This document shows, one piece after another, positions 8,372-16,592 of a stretch of DNA of 64,000 nucleotides (positions within the stretch are counted from its first letter, which is position 1; the number at the start of each line of letters is the position of its first letter). The stretch lies in contig CAMAXZ010000009.1 in assembly GCA_945862325.1 (NCBI GenBank), positions 54,398 through 118,397 on the forward strand, in the 5' to 3' direction. The position numbers and the translations under genes are program-made. Below the pieces are notes generated by a model. That model made no database searches and was not told where the DNA came from. It saw only the letters and a list, made by a program, of their open reading frames with translations. This DNA comes from Klebsiella pneumoniae (lineage in GTDB: Bacteria > Myxococcota_A > UBA796 > SXON01).

Positions 8372-9644
8372 CGTCGCCCTCAGAGCCTACTACCGCGCCA
8401 TCGCGGAGCGCCCGCTTCCTCCTGGCGATCCGGCATACATCCAGATCTATCCCCAAGACTCGAGCGACCCTGTGGAGAAGCTCGCGACCGGGGTGGAGTG
8501 GGCGTCCAACGAGAGCGCGCAGATCTTCAGCGGCTTCCGCGGTTCCGGAAAGAGCACCGAGCTGATGCGTCTGCAAGAGCGGCTGAGCGGCCGCGGGTAC
8601 ACCGTCGTGTACTGCGACATGGAGGACTACCTCAACCTCACGACGCCGGTGGACGTGTCCGACTTCCTCCTCTCCACGTGCGGCGCGTTGGGCGAGGCGC
8701 TCGCCAATGGGCCGCTGAAGGGACGTCACTTCGAGCGCGAGGGCTACTGGACCCGCATCGGCGCGTGGATGACGAAGACGAACGTCGTCGTCGACGAGCT
8801 CGGGGGCGATCCGTACGCGCTGAAGATGAGTTTGAAGCAAGATCCGACCTTTCGTCAGCGCCTGCAGGAGCGCATGGCGGGGCACCTCGGCGCGCTCGTC
8901 ACCGAGGCGCGTGCGTGGGTGCAGGAATGCGCGAAAGCGGTCGACGGGGCCCACCCCGGCAAGCCGTTGGTGCTCCTCCTCGACAGCCTCGAGCACATCC
9001 GCGGCACGACGGTCAACGCGGAGGACGTGGCCAGGTCCCTCGTCACCTTGTTCTTCGGGCACGCGGACAAGCTGCGCTTCGCGAACCTGCACGTCGTCTA
9101 CTCCGTCCCTCCCTGGCTGAAGATCAAGGAGCCGGGAATCTGCGCGAGGTTCGACGCGGCGGTGCAGATCCCCTGTGTTGCGGTGCGCGACCGCGGCGGA
9201 CACCCCGACCGGAGCGCCTGCGACAAGCTCCACGCGGCGGTCGCGGCGCGGGGCCCGTGGGCGACGTTGGCGAGCGACGCCGACCGCGAGCGGCTCGTGC
9301 TCGCCTCCGGCGGGCACCTGCGCGACCTCCTTCGGCTCGTGCGCGCGGTCCTGGTCGAACAGCGCGGGCGGGACTGGCCCGCGGGGGAAGCCGTGGTCAC
9401 CGCGTCGATCCGGCAGGTGCGCCAGCACTACCTGCCCCTCGCGCAGAGCGACATGGCGTGGCTCGCGCGCGTGGCGAACACCCACACCACGCAGCTCCAG
9501 GACGGCACGCAGCTCCCTGACCTCGCGCGCTACTTCGACAGCTTGCTCGTCATGACCTACCAGGACGGCGAGGAGTGGTGGGACGTCCACCCGCTCGTCC
9601 GCGACGCGGTGCTCGCCGGCGCGCCCGCTCCCTCCGGTGTCTGA
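8361..9644 (+). CDS. P-loop ATPase (STAND/AAA-like), partner of the helical-repeat protein
   Basis: 427 residues. Walker A lies in SGFRGSGKST (about 57-66) and Walker B in LVLLLDSLEH (Asp about 208). Between them are VVYCDMEDYLNL and DVSDFLLSTCGALGEAL, a layout I recall from ATPases annotated only as 'AAA family' in cyanobacteria, Chloroflexi and myxobacteria. The C-terminal half is a winged-helix-like and alpha-helical region (DLARYFDSLLVM, then WWDVHPLVRDAVL) as in STAND NTPases. No effector domain is present, so it must act through partners. The start ATG at 8361 lies inside the previous gene; the end overlaps the next gene by 8 bases. A role in sensing or signalling is inferred. Confidence 0.75.
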   Translation: MVDDVALRAYYRAIAERPLPPGDPAYIQIYPQDSSDPVEKLATGVEWASNESAQIFSGFRGSGKSTELMRLQERLSGRGYTVVYCDMEDYLNLTTPVDVSDFLLSTCGALGEALANGPLKGRHFEREGYWTRIGAWMTKTNVVVDELGGDPYALKMSLKQDPTFRQRLQERMAGHLGALVTEARAWVQECAKAVDGAHPGKPLVLLLDSLEHIRGTTVNAEDVARSLVTLFFGHADKLRFANLHVVYSVPPWLKIKEPGICARFDAAVQIPCVAVRDRGGHPDRSACDKLHAAVAARGPWATLASDADRERLVLASGGHLRDLLRLVRAVLVEQRGRDWPAGEAVVTASIRQVRQHYLPLAQSDMAWLARVANTHTTQLQDGTQLPDLARYFDSLLVMTYQDGEEWWDVHPLVRDAVLAGAPAPSGV

Positions 9645-10836
9645 GGTCGGCCCCGCGGCCGAGGAGGCGTGGGGCCTCCTGCGCGCCCACGCCGAGTGGG
9701 CCGACGCAGCCTGGTTTGGCTGGGTGTTCACCGTCGGCCTCGGCGAGGTGGAGGAGCTGCGCCGACGCGTGGACGCCCTGCCGGACGGTCGGGCGACGTC
9801 TGCCACGGTGCGCTTCGGAGACGTGGACGAGGCTTTGGGCCGCCTGTTCAGTCCGGAGTGTACCAACCGGCGCGCGGTGTGGGTCGTCGGGGACGGCACC
9901 GATTCGGAGCCATGGGAGCGGCTGCACCTGCGCCTGAACGAGCGTCGGGAGCGGCTGCGGCGCCACCTCGCGGGCGGACTGCTCTTCGTCGGGCGCCCGG
10001 ACTGGAAGGAGCCCACGCGGCGAGCGGCCCCAGACCTCTGGAGTCAGCGGACCGTGGTGCTGGAGTGGGCGCCGGCGCCGCGTGGCCGCGCCGCGGGCGA
10101 GGGTGCGCTCGACCTCGCGTTGCCGGAGCATCTGGTACCGGACGCCGACCTGGCGCTGCGGGGCCTGCGGAGGGCCGAGGCGCGCGGGGACCCCGACGCC
10201 CAGGCCGTCGCCCGCGTTCGACTGTCCCAAGCGGCGCTCGCGCGTGGCGCGGCCGCGGAGGCGCGTGACGAGGCGCTCGAGGGGCTACGCGTGGCCAGCG
10301 CGGCCAGCGTGCGGGCCACGGCGTACGCCGCGCTCGCGGAGGCAGAGGAGGCCCTCGACGATCTCGTCGGCGTCGAAGCGCACTTCGCCGCGGCCTTGCG
10401 GGAGGTGGGTGAGGTGGCGAGCGACGAGGCGGCGTGGTGGGCGCTCCGTCGCGCGCGCGCGCTCTTCTCCCTCGGCAAGCTCGACGCGGCGAGCTCGGGA
10501 GCCGCGGAGGCCGCTCGTCGTGCGCGTTCGCCGCGGACCCAGGCCGCGGCCATGGTCGAGATTGGGGACGTGGCGCTGGCCGAAGGCGACCTCGCGGGGG
10601 CGCGCGCCGCCTTCGCCGAGTCGCTCGACCTGTGCCGTCGGCTCCGGGTGATCCGCGGAGACCTTCCGGAGGTCCTTCGGGATCTGTCGGTGGTCGCCGC
10701 TGGTCTTCACGCAGTGGCGCCCGACGCGGCCCTCGCCGCCGAGGCGCGCGCGGCCGCCGACGCGCTGATGGAGCGCTGGCCGAGTCCCGACTCCGAGCGC
10801 GTTCGGACCTTGGTCTACGAGGCCACCACCCCATGA
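9637..10836 (+). CDS. Helical-repeat (TPR-like) partner of the ATPase
   Basis: 399 residues, GTG start overlapping the ATPase stop by 8 bases. The N-terminal about 150 residues form an alpha/beta domain ending LNERRERLRRHL, GGLLFVGRPDW and APDLWSQRTVVLEW. I recall the same block directly before TPRs in NTPase-associated proteins of cyanobacteria and myxobacteria. Residues about 165-390 are Ala/Leu-rich helical repeats of TPR character (ARVRLSQAALARGAAAEARD, AEGDLAGARAAFAESLDLC). It probably forms a scaffold or sensor complex with the ATPase. Function unknown. Its stop overlaps the next ATG (ATGA). Confidence 0.72.
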   Translation: MSEVGPAAEEAWGLLRAHAEWADAAWFGWVFTVGLGEVEELRRRVDALPDGRATSATVRFGDVDEALGRLFSPECTNRRAVWVVGDGTDSEPWERLHLRLNERRERLRRHLAGGLLFVGRPDWKEPTRRAAPDLWSQRTVVLEWAPAPRGRAAGEGALDLALPEHLVPDADLALRGLRRAEARGDPDAQAVARVRLSQAALARGAAAEARDEALEGLRVASAASVRATAYAALAEAEEALDDLVGVEAHFAAALREVGEVASDEAAWWALRRARALFSLGKLDAASSGAAEAARRARSPRTQAAAMVEIGDVALAEGDLAGARAAFAESLDLCRRLRVIRGDLPEVLRDLSVVAAGLHAVAPDAALAAEARAAADALMERWPSPDSERVRTLVYEATTP

Positions 10837-11822
10837 CCCTCCTCGCGCCCTTCCGCCTCGCCCCCGCGCCCGGCCGCCCCGTGCAGGTGCACCTCTCCGT
10901 CACGGATCGGTGCTTCCTGCCGTGCACGCACTGCGACATCTGGAAGAACAAGGCGGAGGATCTGCCCGAGGAGGTCTGGGCGCGGGTGATCGACGAGCTC
11001 GCACGCTGGCTGGGGCCGGCCGCGATGAACTTCGTGGGGGGCGAGCCGCTGCTGCGCAAGGACCTCGAACGCCTGATGGCCCGCGCGACCTCGCTCGGCT
11101 TCGACGTCACTTTCAACTCGAACGCGTGGCTGTTGACCGACGCGCGGGCACGGGCGCTGTGCGACGCCGGCGTTCGGGTCGCGCACCTGTCCCTGGACGG
11201 CGCGCGCGAGGAGACCATGGATCGCCTGCGCGGGCGCGCCGGCAGCTATCGAAAGGTGCTGGAGGCCTGCGACCGCCTGGACGCCCTGCCCAACCCGCGG
11301 GTGGTGTTCGGCAGCATCCTGCACGCGCAGAACGCCGAGGAGATCCCGGCCATCCTCGATCTTGCGAAGGCCCGCGGCTATTTTTTGGTGGTGCAGCCGC
11401 TCTACCAGAGCTTCGGCGAGAACGCGTACGAGCCCGAGTGGTACCGAAGCTCGCCGCTCTGGCCGCGCACCGAGGCACAGTTCGCGGCGATCGACCACGC
11501 GATCGACGTCCTCACGGCCGAGCGGCAGGTATGGGGCGCGGTGTGCAACCCGGTGGAGCAGCTCGACGCCTTCCGTCGGTACTTCCGTGCTCCCGACCAG
11601 GCGAACGGCCAGGTGTGCAAGGCGGGGCACGCCGACATCGCCTTCGATCCGGCGGGGAACGTTCGCCTCTGCTATTTCCTCGAGCCGGTGGGGAACATCC
11701 TCGACGGGCGCGCGCTCCCGCGCATCTGGTCCAGCGTCGGCGCCATGCGGCGGCGCTACGAGGTCAGTCGTTGCACGCGGACGTGCAATCTGTTGAATTG
11801 CAACTTCGAGCGCGCGACGTGA
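10833..11822 (+). CDS. Radical SAM/SPASM protein 2
   Basis: 329 residues. The AdoMet cluster motif CFLPCTHC has Cys 27, 31 and 34; NFVGGEPLLRKD is the GGEP SAM-binding motif. LSLDGAREETMDRLRG follows as in peptide-modifying and SPASM enzymes. The C-terminus carries a further Cys set: CKAG, then FDPAGNVRLC, then CTRTCNLLNC, fitting auxiliary Fe-S clusters. Its similarity to radical SAM protein 1 is only at family level. The ATG overlaps the upstream gene by 4 bases and its stop overlaps the GTG of the dioxygenase gene by 4 bases, so it is produced together with the ATPase pair and the hydroxylase. Confidence 0.87.
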   Translation: MTLLAPFRLAPAPGRPVQVHLSVTDRCFLPCTHCDIWKNKAEDLPEEVWARVIDELARWLGPAAMNFVGGEPLLRKDLERLMARATSLGFDVTFNSNAWLLTDARARALCDAGVRVAHLSLDGAREETMDRLRGRAGSYRKVLEACDRLDALPNPRVVFGSILHAQNAEEIPAILDLAKARGYFLVVQPLYQSFGENAYEPEWYRSSPLWPRTEAQFAAIDHAIDVLTAERQVWGAVCNPVEQLDAFRRYFRAPDQANGQVCKAGHADIAFDPAGNVRLCYFLEPVGNILDGRALPRIWSSVGAMRRRYEVSRCTRTCNLLNCNFERAT

Positions 11823-12724
11823 CCACGCCCGGCTGGCGTTCGGACCTCGAGGAGCGGGGGTACACGCACATCCCGCGCGTGTTCTCCGCCGCCGAGTGCG
11901 CGTCGATCCGAGCGGCGGGCGCGCGCATCGTCGCGGTGTCGGCCGGCCATTCGTTCGAGGAGCGCTTCGGGAACGTCCGCTTCTTCATGGGCGCCGCGCC
12001 GGATGCCACGCTCCGCAGCGCGATCTGGTGCGCCCTGCTCGACCCGGAATTGGAGCGGCTTCGACGCGATCCGCGCTTGTTCGCGTACCTTCGGCCCCTC
12101 CTCGGAGACTCCGTCCGCCAGGTCACGAATCAGCTGCACTTCAAGCTGCCGGGCAGCCGCGCGTCGTTCCCCTTGCACAGCGACCGGTCGAGCCGCGACC
12201 GCGCCCAGGGCGGCGAGATCCGCAATCTCGACCGAAGCTTCTACCAGACGGCGATCGTGGCGGAGCGCATGGGGCGGCACAACGGTGGGGTGTATTTCCT
12301 GCCCGGGAGCCATCGCTGGTCGCCGGGCACGCCCTACGCGGCCCACGTGGACGCGCGCCGCCGGCCGGAGGAGGACTTCGCCGGCGCGATGCCCGAAGGC
12401 TGCGAGGCGATCGAAGCCGACGAAGGCGACCTGCTGCTGTGGCACGGCGACGCCGTGCACGGGTCGGCGGTGAGCCACGATCCGACGAGCGCGCGCTTGC
12501 TGTACCTCAACGGCTACGCGCGCGCCGAGGACTGCCTCCGCGGCTACTTCGCGTGGATCGACGTGGCTCCCGTGCCGATGCCGCCGATTGGCGTGCCCGT
12601 GCTGGTGTACGGGCCGCCGGACCTCGACGCGTTTCGGCTCGACGAGGGGGAAGCCCTGAGGGCCCGCGTCGACGCGCTCCGCGGCGCGACTACGCCGCCT
12701 TCCCCTGCCACATCCCTTCGATGA
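11819..12724 (+). CDS. Phytanoyl-CoA dioxygenase (PhyH)-family Fe(II)/2-oxoglutarate oxygenase
   Basis: 301 residues, GTG start in a GTGA overlap with radical SAM gene 2. The PhyH family hydroxylates small molecules or side chains using Fe(II), O2 and 2-oxoglutarate. The metal-binding HxD lies in FPLHSDRS (His 120, Asp 122) and the distal His in DAVHGSAVSH (about 214). GGVYFLPGSHRWSPG is the conserved 'PGSH' segment. The last gene of the run, it ends 35 bases inside the 3' end of the convergent acyltransferase gene. Its substrate is unknown; the context suggests a product or partner of the radical SAM enzymes. Confidence 0.85.
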   Translation: MTTPGWRSDLEERGYTHIPRVFSAAECASIRAAGARIVAVSAGHSFEERFGNVRFFMGAAPDATLRSAIWCALLDPELERLRRDPRLFAYLRPLLGDSVRQVTNQLHFKLPGSRASFPLHSDRSSRDRAQGGEIRNLDRSFYQTAIVAERMGRHNGGVYFLPGSHRWSPGTPYAAHVDARRRPEEDFAGAMPEGCEAIEADEGDLLLWHGDAVHGSAVSHDPTSARLLYLNGYARAEDCLRGYFAWIDVAPVPMPPIGVPVLVYGPPDLDAFRLDEGEALRARVDALRGATTPPSPATSLR

Positions 12725-14615
12725 GCGCGCGGGCGGAGTCGGCCGTGAGGCCCGCGGGCGGCACGGGCTCGCCGACGGTGAGCGACACCTCGCTGCGAAG
12801 CCCCCGGCGGAACGGGGACTTCATGGCGCCGCCGTCGACTCTCGAGAAGAAGCTGCCCCAGAGGCCGTTGAGCGCCATCGGCACGACGGGCACGGGGTCG
12901 CGCTCGAGGATGCGCTCCATGCCCTTCTTGAACTCCATCAGCTTGCCGTCCCACGTCAAGCCACCCTCGGGGAAGATGCAGACGAGGTTGCCCGCTCGAA
13001 GCTCGGCGGACACGGTGTCCATCGCCTTCTCGACGAGGGCAGGATCGTTCTTGAAGCTCGTGATCGGGATGACGCGCGCCTGGGCGAACAGGAAGCGGAT
13101 CAGCGGCAGGCGCGACATCTCGCGGTCCATCACGAAGCGGATGGGCCGCCACACCGCGCCGTGGATGATCAGGAAGTCGACGAAGCTGACGTGGTTGCAG
13201 ATGAGCAGCGCCGGGCCGGACTCCGGGACGTTGCGAAGGCCTTCGACGCGCTGGCGGTAGAGGACGTTCCCCAGGACCCAGGCGACGAACCGCAGGGTGA
13301 AGTCGGGGACGCGCTGGTACATGTACGCGGCGACCGCGAGGTTCGCCACGCCGAGCACGGCGAAGGCGGTCAGCTCGTCGAAGCCCTGGGTGGCCAGGCC
13401 CACGAGGGCGCCCTGCAACAGCACGATCAGGACGCTGTTGGCGATGTTGTTCGCGCCGATGACCCGGCTGCGCTCGTCCGGTCGGGCGGACTCCTGCACG
13501 TAGGCGTAGAGCGGCACGGAGAAGATCCCGGCCGAGGCGGCGAGGCCGAAGGCGTCGAACATGAGGCGCCACGCCATCGGGCGTGCGACGAAGCCCGCCA
13601 CGTCGAGGGGCTCCGGTGTGTGGGGCCACGGCGCGCCGACGAGCCACATGTCGAAGAGGAACAGGCTCATCCCGAAGGTGCCGATGGGGACGAGGCCGAT
13701 CTCGACGCGCCCGCGCGACAGCCGCTCGCAGAGGAGCGAGCCGACGCCGACACCGACGGCGAAGACCCCCGTGAACAGGGCGTACACCCCCGGACCGGAC
13801 GACAACGCCGCCTTGGGCCACGTGCTCAGCAGGGTGGTGATCGCCCCGGCGAAGGCCCAGAACCAGGAGATGCCGAGCACGGCGTGGAACACCCCGGTGT
13901 CGCGCCCGAGGATGCGAAGGGAGGCCCACGTGGCGGACACGGGCTCCCAATGCACCTTCAAGCCGGGGGACTCGGCCGCCACCGCCGGCACCTGGCGGGC
14001 CGCGTACCAGCCGGCGACGCCGATGAGCACGAGGGCCACCGCGAAGCCGACCAGCGGCGAAGGGAGCAGGAGCAGGGCGGTGCCCGCGCCCATGCCGGCG
14101 AGCACGGCGAGGTTCGTACCGAGCTCGATCCAGGCGTTGGCGGCGACGAGATCGCCCTGCTCGCGGAAGAGCTGCGGCAGGATGGCGTACTTGCTCGGGC
14201 CGAACAGGGTCGCGAGGGCGCCCATGACCGGGACGAGCGCGAGCATGGCGAGGACCGCCTCTTCCGGGCGGCCGTTGGCCGCGAGGAGGAGCGCCGCGCC
14301 CGCGAGGATCATCGCCACGATCTCCCCGGCCTTCGCGACGACCATCATCTGGTGCTTCGGGTACCGGTCCGACAGCTCGCCCGCCGTCGCGGAGAACAGC
14401 GCGAACGGCAAGATGAGGAGGAGGCTCGCGACGGGCGCGATGGTCTGCTCGTCCATGCCGAACGGCGCGACCGGACGCCCGACGAGCTCCGGGCCCCACG
14501 CCACCAGCGACAGGAGGGCGTACTTGAAGAGGTTGTCGTTGAACGCGACCCCGAACTGCGACCAGAACAGGGGGGCGAGGCGACGATCGACGAGGAGCGA
14601 GGTGGAGGAGCTCAC
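12690..14615 (-). CDS. MFS transporter (LplT-like) fused to PlsC-type acyltransferase
   Basis: 641 residues, GTG start. The first about 420 residues are a 10-12 helix MFS permease of the lysophospholipid transporter type (FWSQFGVAFNDNLFKYAL at the N-terminus, ELSDRYPKHQMM). A short linker leads to a PlsC/LPLAT domain: motif I NHVSFVD in ALLICNHVSFVDFL, motif III FPEGGLTWDG and motif IV VPMALNGLWGS. LplT imports lyso-phosphatidylethanolamine, and the acyltransferase would re-acylate it at the inner face. The acyl-ACP synthetase domain found in Aas is absent, so acyl-ACP or acyl-CoA must come from elsewhere. Motif I is NHxSxxD, typical of variant family members. It is convergent with the PhyH gene and divergent from the SoxC-like gene. 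Confidence 0.88.
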   Translation of the reverse strand: MSSSTSLLVDRRLAPLFWSQFGVAFNDNLFKYALLSLVAWGPELVGRPVAPFGMDEQTIAPVASLLLILPFALFSATAGELSDRYPKHQMMVVAKAGEIVAMILAGAALLLAANGRPEEAVLAMLALVPVMGALATLFGPSKYAILPQLFREQGDLVAANAWIELGTNLAVLAGMGAGTALLLLPSPLVGFAVALVLIGVAGWYAARQVPAVAAESPGLKVHWEPVSATWASLRILGRDTGVFHAVLGISWFWAFAGAITTLLSTWPKAALSSGPGVYALFTGVFAVGVGVGSLLCERLSRGRVEIGLVPIGTFGMSLFLFDMWLVGAPWPHTPEPLDVAGFVARPMAWRLMFDAFGLAASAGIFSVPLYAYVQESARPDERSRVIGANNIANSVLIVLLQGALVGLATQGFDELTAFAVLGVANLAVAAYMYQRVPDFTLRFVAWVLGNVLYRQRVEGLRNVPESGPALLICNHVSFVDFLIIHGAVWRPIRFVMDREMSRLPLIRFLFAQARVIPITSFKNDPALVEKAMDTVSAELRAGNLVCIFPEGGLTWDGKLMEFKKGMERILERDPVPVVPMALNGLWGSFFSRVDGGAMKSPFRRGLRSEVSLTVGEPVPPAGLTADSARALIEGMWQGKAA

Positions 14616-14640
14616 GCGCCGCAGTATCCTGCTCGGGCCC

Positions 14641-14656
14641 GCGCGCGGCCGCGCGC
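14641..14656. repeat. 16-base GC palindrome in the divergent intergenic region
   Basis: GCGCGCGGCCGCGCGC reads the same on both strands. It abuts a second dyad at 14654-14670. Both lie between the divergent MFS-acyltransferase and SoxC-like genes and may be protein-binding sites, although alternating GC palindromes are common at this base composition. Confidence 0.4.
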
Positions 14657-14670
14657 AACGCAGCGTTGCG
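14654..14670. promoter_or_regulatory. 8-base inverted repeat with 1-base spacer, candidate operator
   Basis: CGCAACGC-A-GCGTTGCG is a perfect odd-spaced dyad 39 bases upstream of the MFS-acyltransferase GTG and about 60 bases upstream of the SoxC-like start. This spacing suits a dimeric repressor that controls one or both divergent genes. No regulator gene is adjacent. Confidence 0.45.
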
Positions 14671-14729
14671 GAGCGCGTCCTTGCCCCACCGAGCGGCCGT
14701 GGGTACTGCGACGGGGTCGGTGGTGGCGA

Positions 14730-15959
14730 TTGGGTGACGGGCAGGACGGTACGCGTCGGGCGCTCCTGAAGGCGCTCGCCCTCGGGGCGGTCGGCGCCGG
14801 AATCGCCCCGGCCCACGCCGCGCGACGTCGAGCCGCGTCGCCGTCGCCGGTCGCGGACCCGACGCGGGTCATGGGCACCGCGGCCGGACGCGCGGCGGGC
14901 GTCGCCGACGGAATCACCGAGACCGGGGTCGCGTCGGTCGGGTGGTCGCCGCTGGAGCGGTTCGTCGGCACGATCACCCCGACCGACCTCGCCTTTCAAC
15001 GCCACCACGCGGGCGTGCCGTCCATCGACGCGTCGTCGTGGGCCCTGCTGGTGCACGGCGGCGTGAAGCGTCCGCTGCGCTTCAGCTACGCCGACCTGCA
15101 ACGCTTCCCCATGGTCACCCGGGTGCACTTCCTCGAGTGCGCTGGCAACGGCGAGGCGGGGATCGCCCGCGGCCGGCCGAAGATGCGCGTGCAGAAGGTC
15201 GAGGGGCTCGTGTCGAACATGGAGTGGACCGGCGTCCTCCTCCGCGACGTCCTCGCGGAAGCGGGGATCGACGACGCCGCGCGTTGGGTCGTGGCCGAAG
15301 GGGGCGACGCGTCGCGCCTCGCGCGCAGCGTGCCGCTCGCGAAGGCGCTCGACGACGCGATGATCGTCTACGGCGCCAACGGCGAGCCCCTCCGCCCCGC
15401 GTCGGGCTATCCGGTGCGCCTGCTCGTGCCGGGATGGCAGGGCAACATGAGCGTGAAGTGGCTCCGGCGCCTCGAGCTCACCACCGAGCCGCTGCAGTCG
15501 GCCTGGGAGACCGCGGTGTACACCCAAGACCTCCCGGACGGTACGCTGCGCCAGTTCACCTTCGTGATGGACGCGAAGAGCACGATCACCCAGCCGACCT
15601 TCCCGACGAAGCTGACGGGGCCGGGGTGGTGGCCCATCACCGGGCTCGCGTGGAGCGGCCGCGGGCGCATCGCCCACGTCGACGTGAGCACCGACGGCGG
15701 GGCGACCTGGGCCCGCGCGGAGCTCTGCAACGACCCGGCGCCGAAGGCCATGGTGCGGTTTCGCCACCTCTGGCAGTGGGACGGCGCCGAGTCGGTGCTC
15801 ATGAGCCGTGCCACCGACGAAACCGGCTACGTCCAACCCTCCTGGCAGGAGTTCGTCGCCGCTCGGGGCGCGGGGGCGCGCTACCACGTCAACCCGATCC
15901 GGGCCTGGCGCGTCGGGTCGGACGGCGCCGTGACCTACGTCCCTCCCGAGGACGCATGA
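14730..15959 (+). CDS. soxC: SoxC-like molybdopterin sulfite dehydrogenase catalytic subunit
   Basis: About 409 residues. A twin-arginine signal (RRALLKALALGAVGAG ... AHA) sends the folded cofactor protein to the periplasm. FQRHHAGVP and FLECAGNGEAG (with the Mo-ligand Cys) match SoxC/sulfite oxidase family signatures. The Mo-cofactor dimerisation domain follows, with WSGRGRIAHVDVSTDGGATW and WQWDGAESVLMSRATDETG. The reaction is oxidation of sulfite, or of sulfane sulfur in Sox, with electrons passed to cytochrome c. No ATG or GTG in frame precedes the signal closely; TTG at 14730 is the most plausible start. The stop overlaps the next ATG by 4 bases, coupling it to its cytochrome. The symbol is by similarity; no other sox gene is in the window. 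Confidence 0.85.
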   Translation: MGDGQDGTRRALLKALALGAVGAGIAPAHAARRRAASPSPVADPTRVMGTAAGRAAGVADGITETGVASVGWSPLERFVGTITPTDLAFQRHHAGVPSIDASSWALLVHGGVKRPLRFSYADLQRFPMVTRVHFLECAGNGEAGIARGRPKMRVQKVEGLVSNMEWTGVLLRDVLAEAGIDDAARWVVAEGGDASRLARSVPLAKALDDAMIVYGANGEPLRPASGYPVRLLVPGWQGNMSVKWLRRLELTTEPLQSAWETAVYTQDLPDGTLRQFTFVMDAKSTITQPTFPTKLTGPGWWPITGLAWSGRGRIAHVDVSTDGGATWARAELCNDPAPKAMVRFRHLWQWDGAESVLMSRATDETGYVQPSWQEFVAARGAGARYHVNPIRAWRVGSDGAVTYVPPEDA

Positions 15960-16507
15960 TCCTCGCCCTCGCGCTCGCCTGTGCCGGGCCTCCGACCGCC
16001 TCGCCCGAGCCGGTGTTCGTGGCAGCGGCGGCGCCGGCGCTGCCCGCTCCCGGATCCCTGGGGCTCGGCACGCCGGCCACGGCGGAGCAGATCGCCGCGT
16101 GGGATCAAGACGTCTCGCCGTCGGGCCCGTGGCCGCCCGGCTCCGGCGACGCCGCCACCGGCCGGGCGATCTACGCCGCCAAGTGCGCGAGCTGCCACGG
16201 GGAGCACCTCGAAGGGGGGGCCGGACCCCGACTGTCGGAGCCGGGCGTCTTCGAGGTCGGCGCGTCGCACCGCAGCATGCGGAGGAGCTGGCCGTACACG
16301 TCGAGCGTGTTCGACTACCTGCGGCGCACCATGCCGCTCACCCAGCCCGGCTCCCTCACCGACGACGAGGCGTACGCCTTGTGCGCGTTCCTCCTCGCGG
16401 AGTCGGGCGTGGTCGGCCAGTCGTTCGTGGCCGACGCGACCACTCTGCCCGCGGTCGTGATGCCCGCCTCGCGGCGCCTCGCGGCGGATCAGCGCGAGGC
16501 GCGCTGA
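15956..16507 (+). CDS. Lipoprotein monohaem cytochrome c, SoxD/SorB-like
   Basis: 183 residues. Signal MILALALAC has the Cys at 9, so the cytochrome is likely membrane-tethered. The haem site is CASCH (77-81). The region WPYTSSVFDYLRRTMP, then PGSLTDDEAYALCAFLLAES and ATTLPAVVMP, is the characteristic tail of cytochromes that pair with SoxC/sulfite dehydrogenases; the Met of TMP is a plausible axial ligand. Paracoccus SoxD has two haems, whereas only one CxxCH is present here. The ATGA overlap with the catalytic subunit supports a two-subunit sulfite dehydrogenase. Confidence 0.85.
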   Translation: MILALALACAGPPTASPEPVFVAAAAPALPAPGSLGLGTPATAEQIAAWDQDVSPSGPWPPGSGDAATGRAIYAAKCASCHGEHLEGGAGPRLSEPGVFEVGASHRSMRRSWPYTSSVFDYLRRTMPLTQPGSLTDDEAYALCAFLLAESGVVGQSFVADATTLPAVVMPASRRLAADQREAR

Positions 16508-16592
16508 ACGGTCAGGTACCGGGCCGGAGGCTCGTCCTCGCCGCGGGGGCTCACCCGGGGAAGACTCAGTCACGGTTCGTGCACACGCCCGG

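Noticed and set aside
13161..14729. Long 5' extension of the SoxC-like frame
   Set aside because: It lies antisense to the MFS-acyltransferase gene and precedes the Tat signal, so it is not part of the mature gene.
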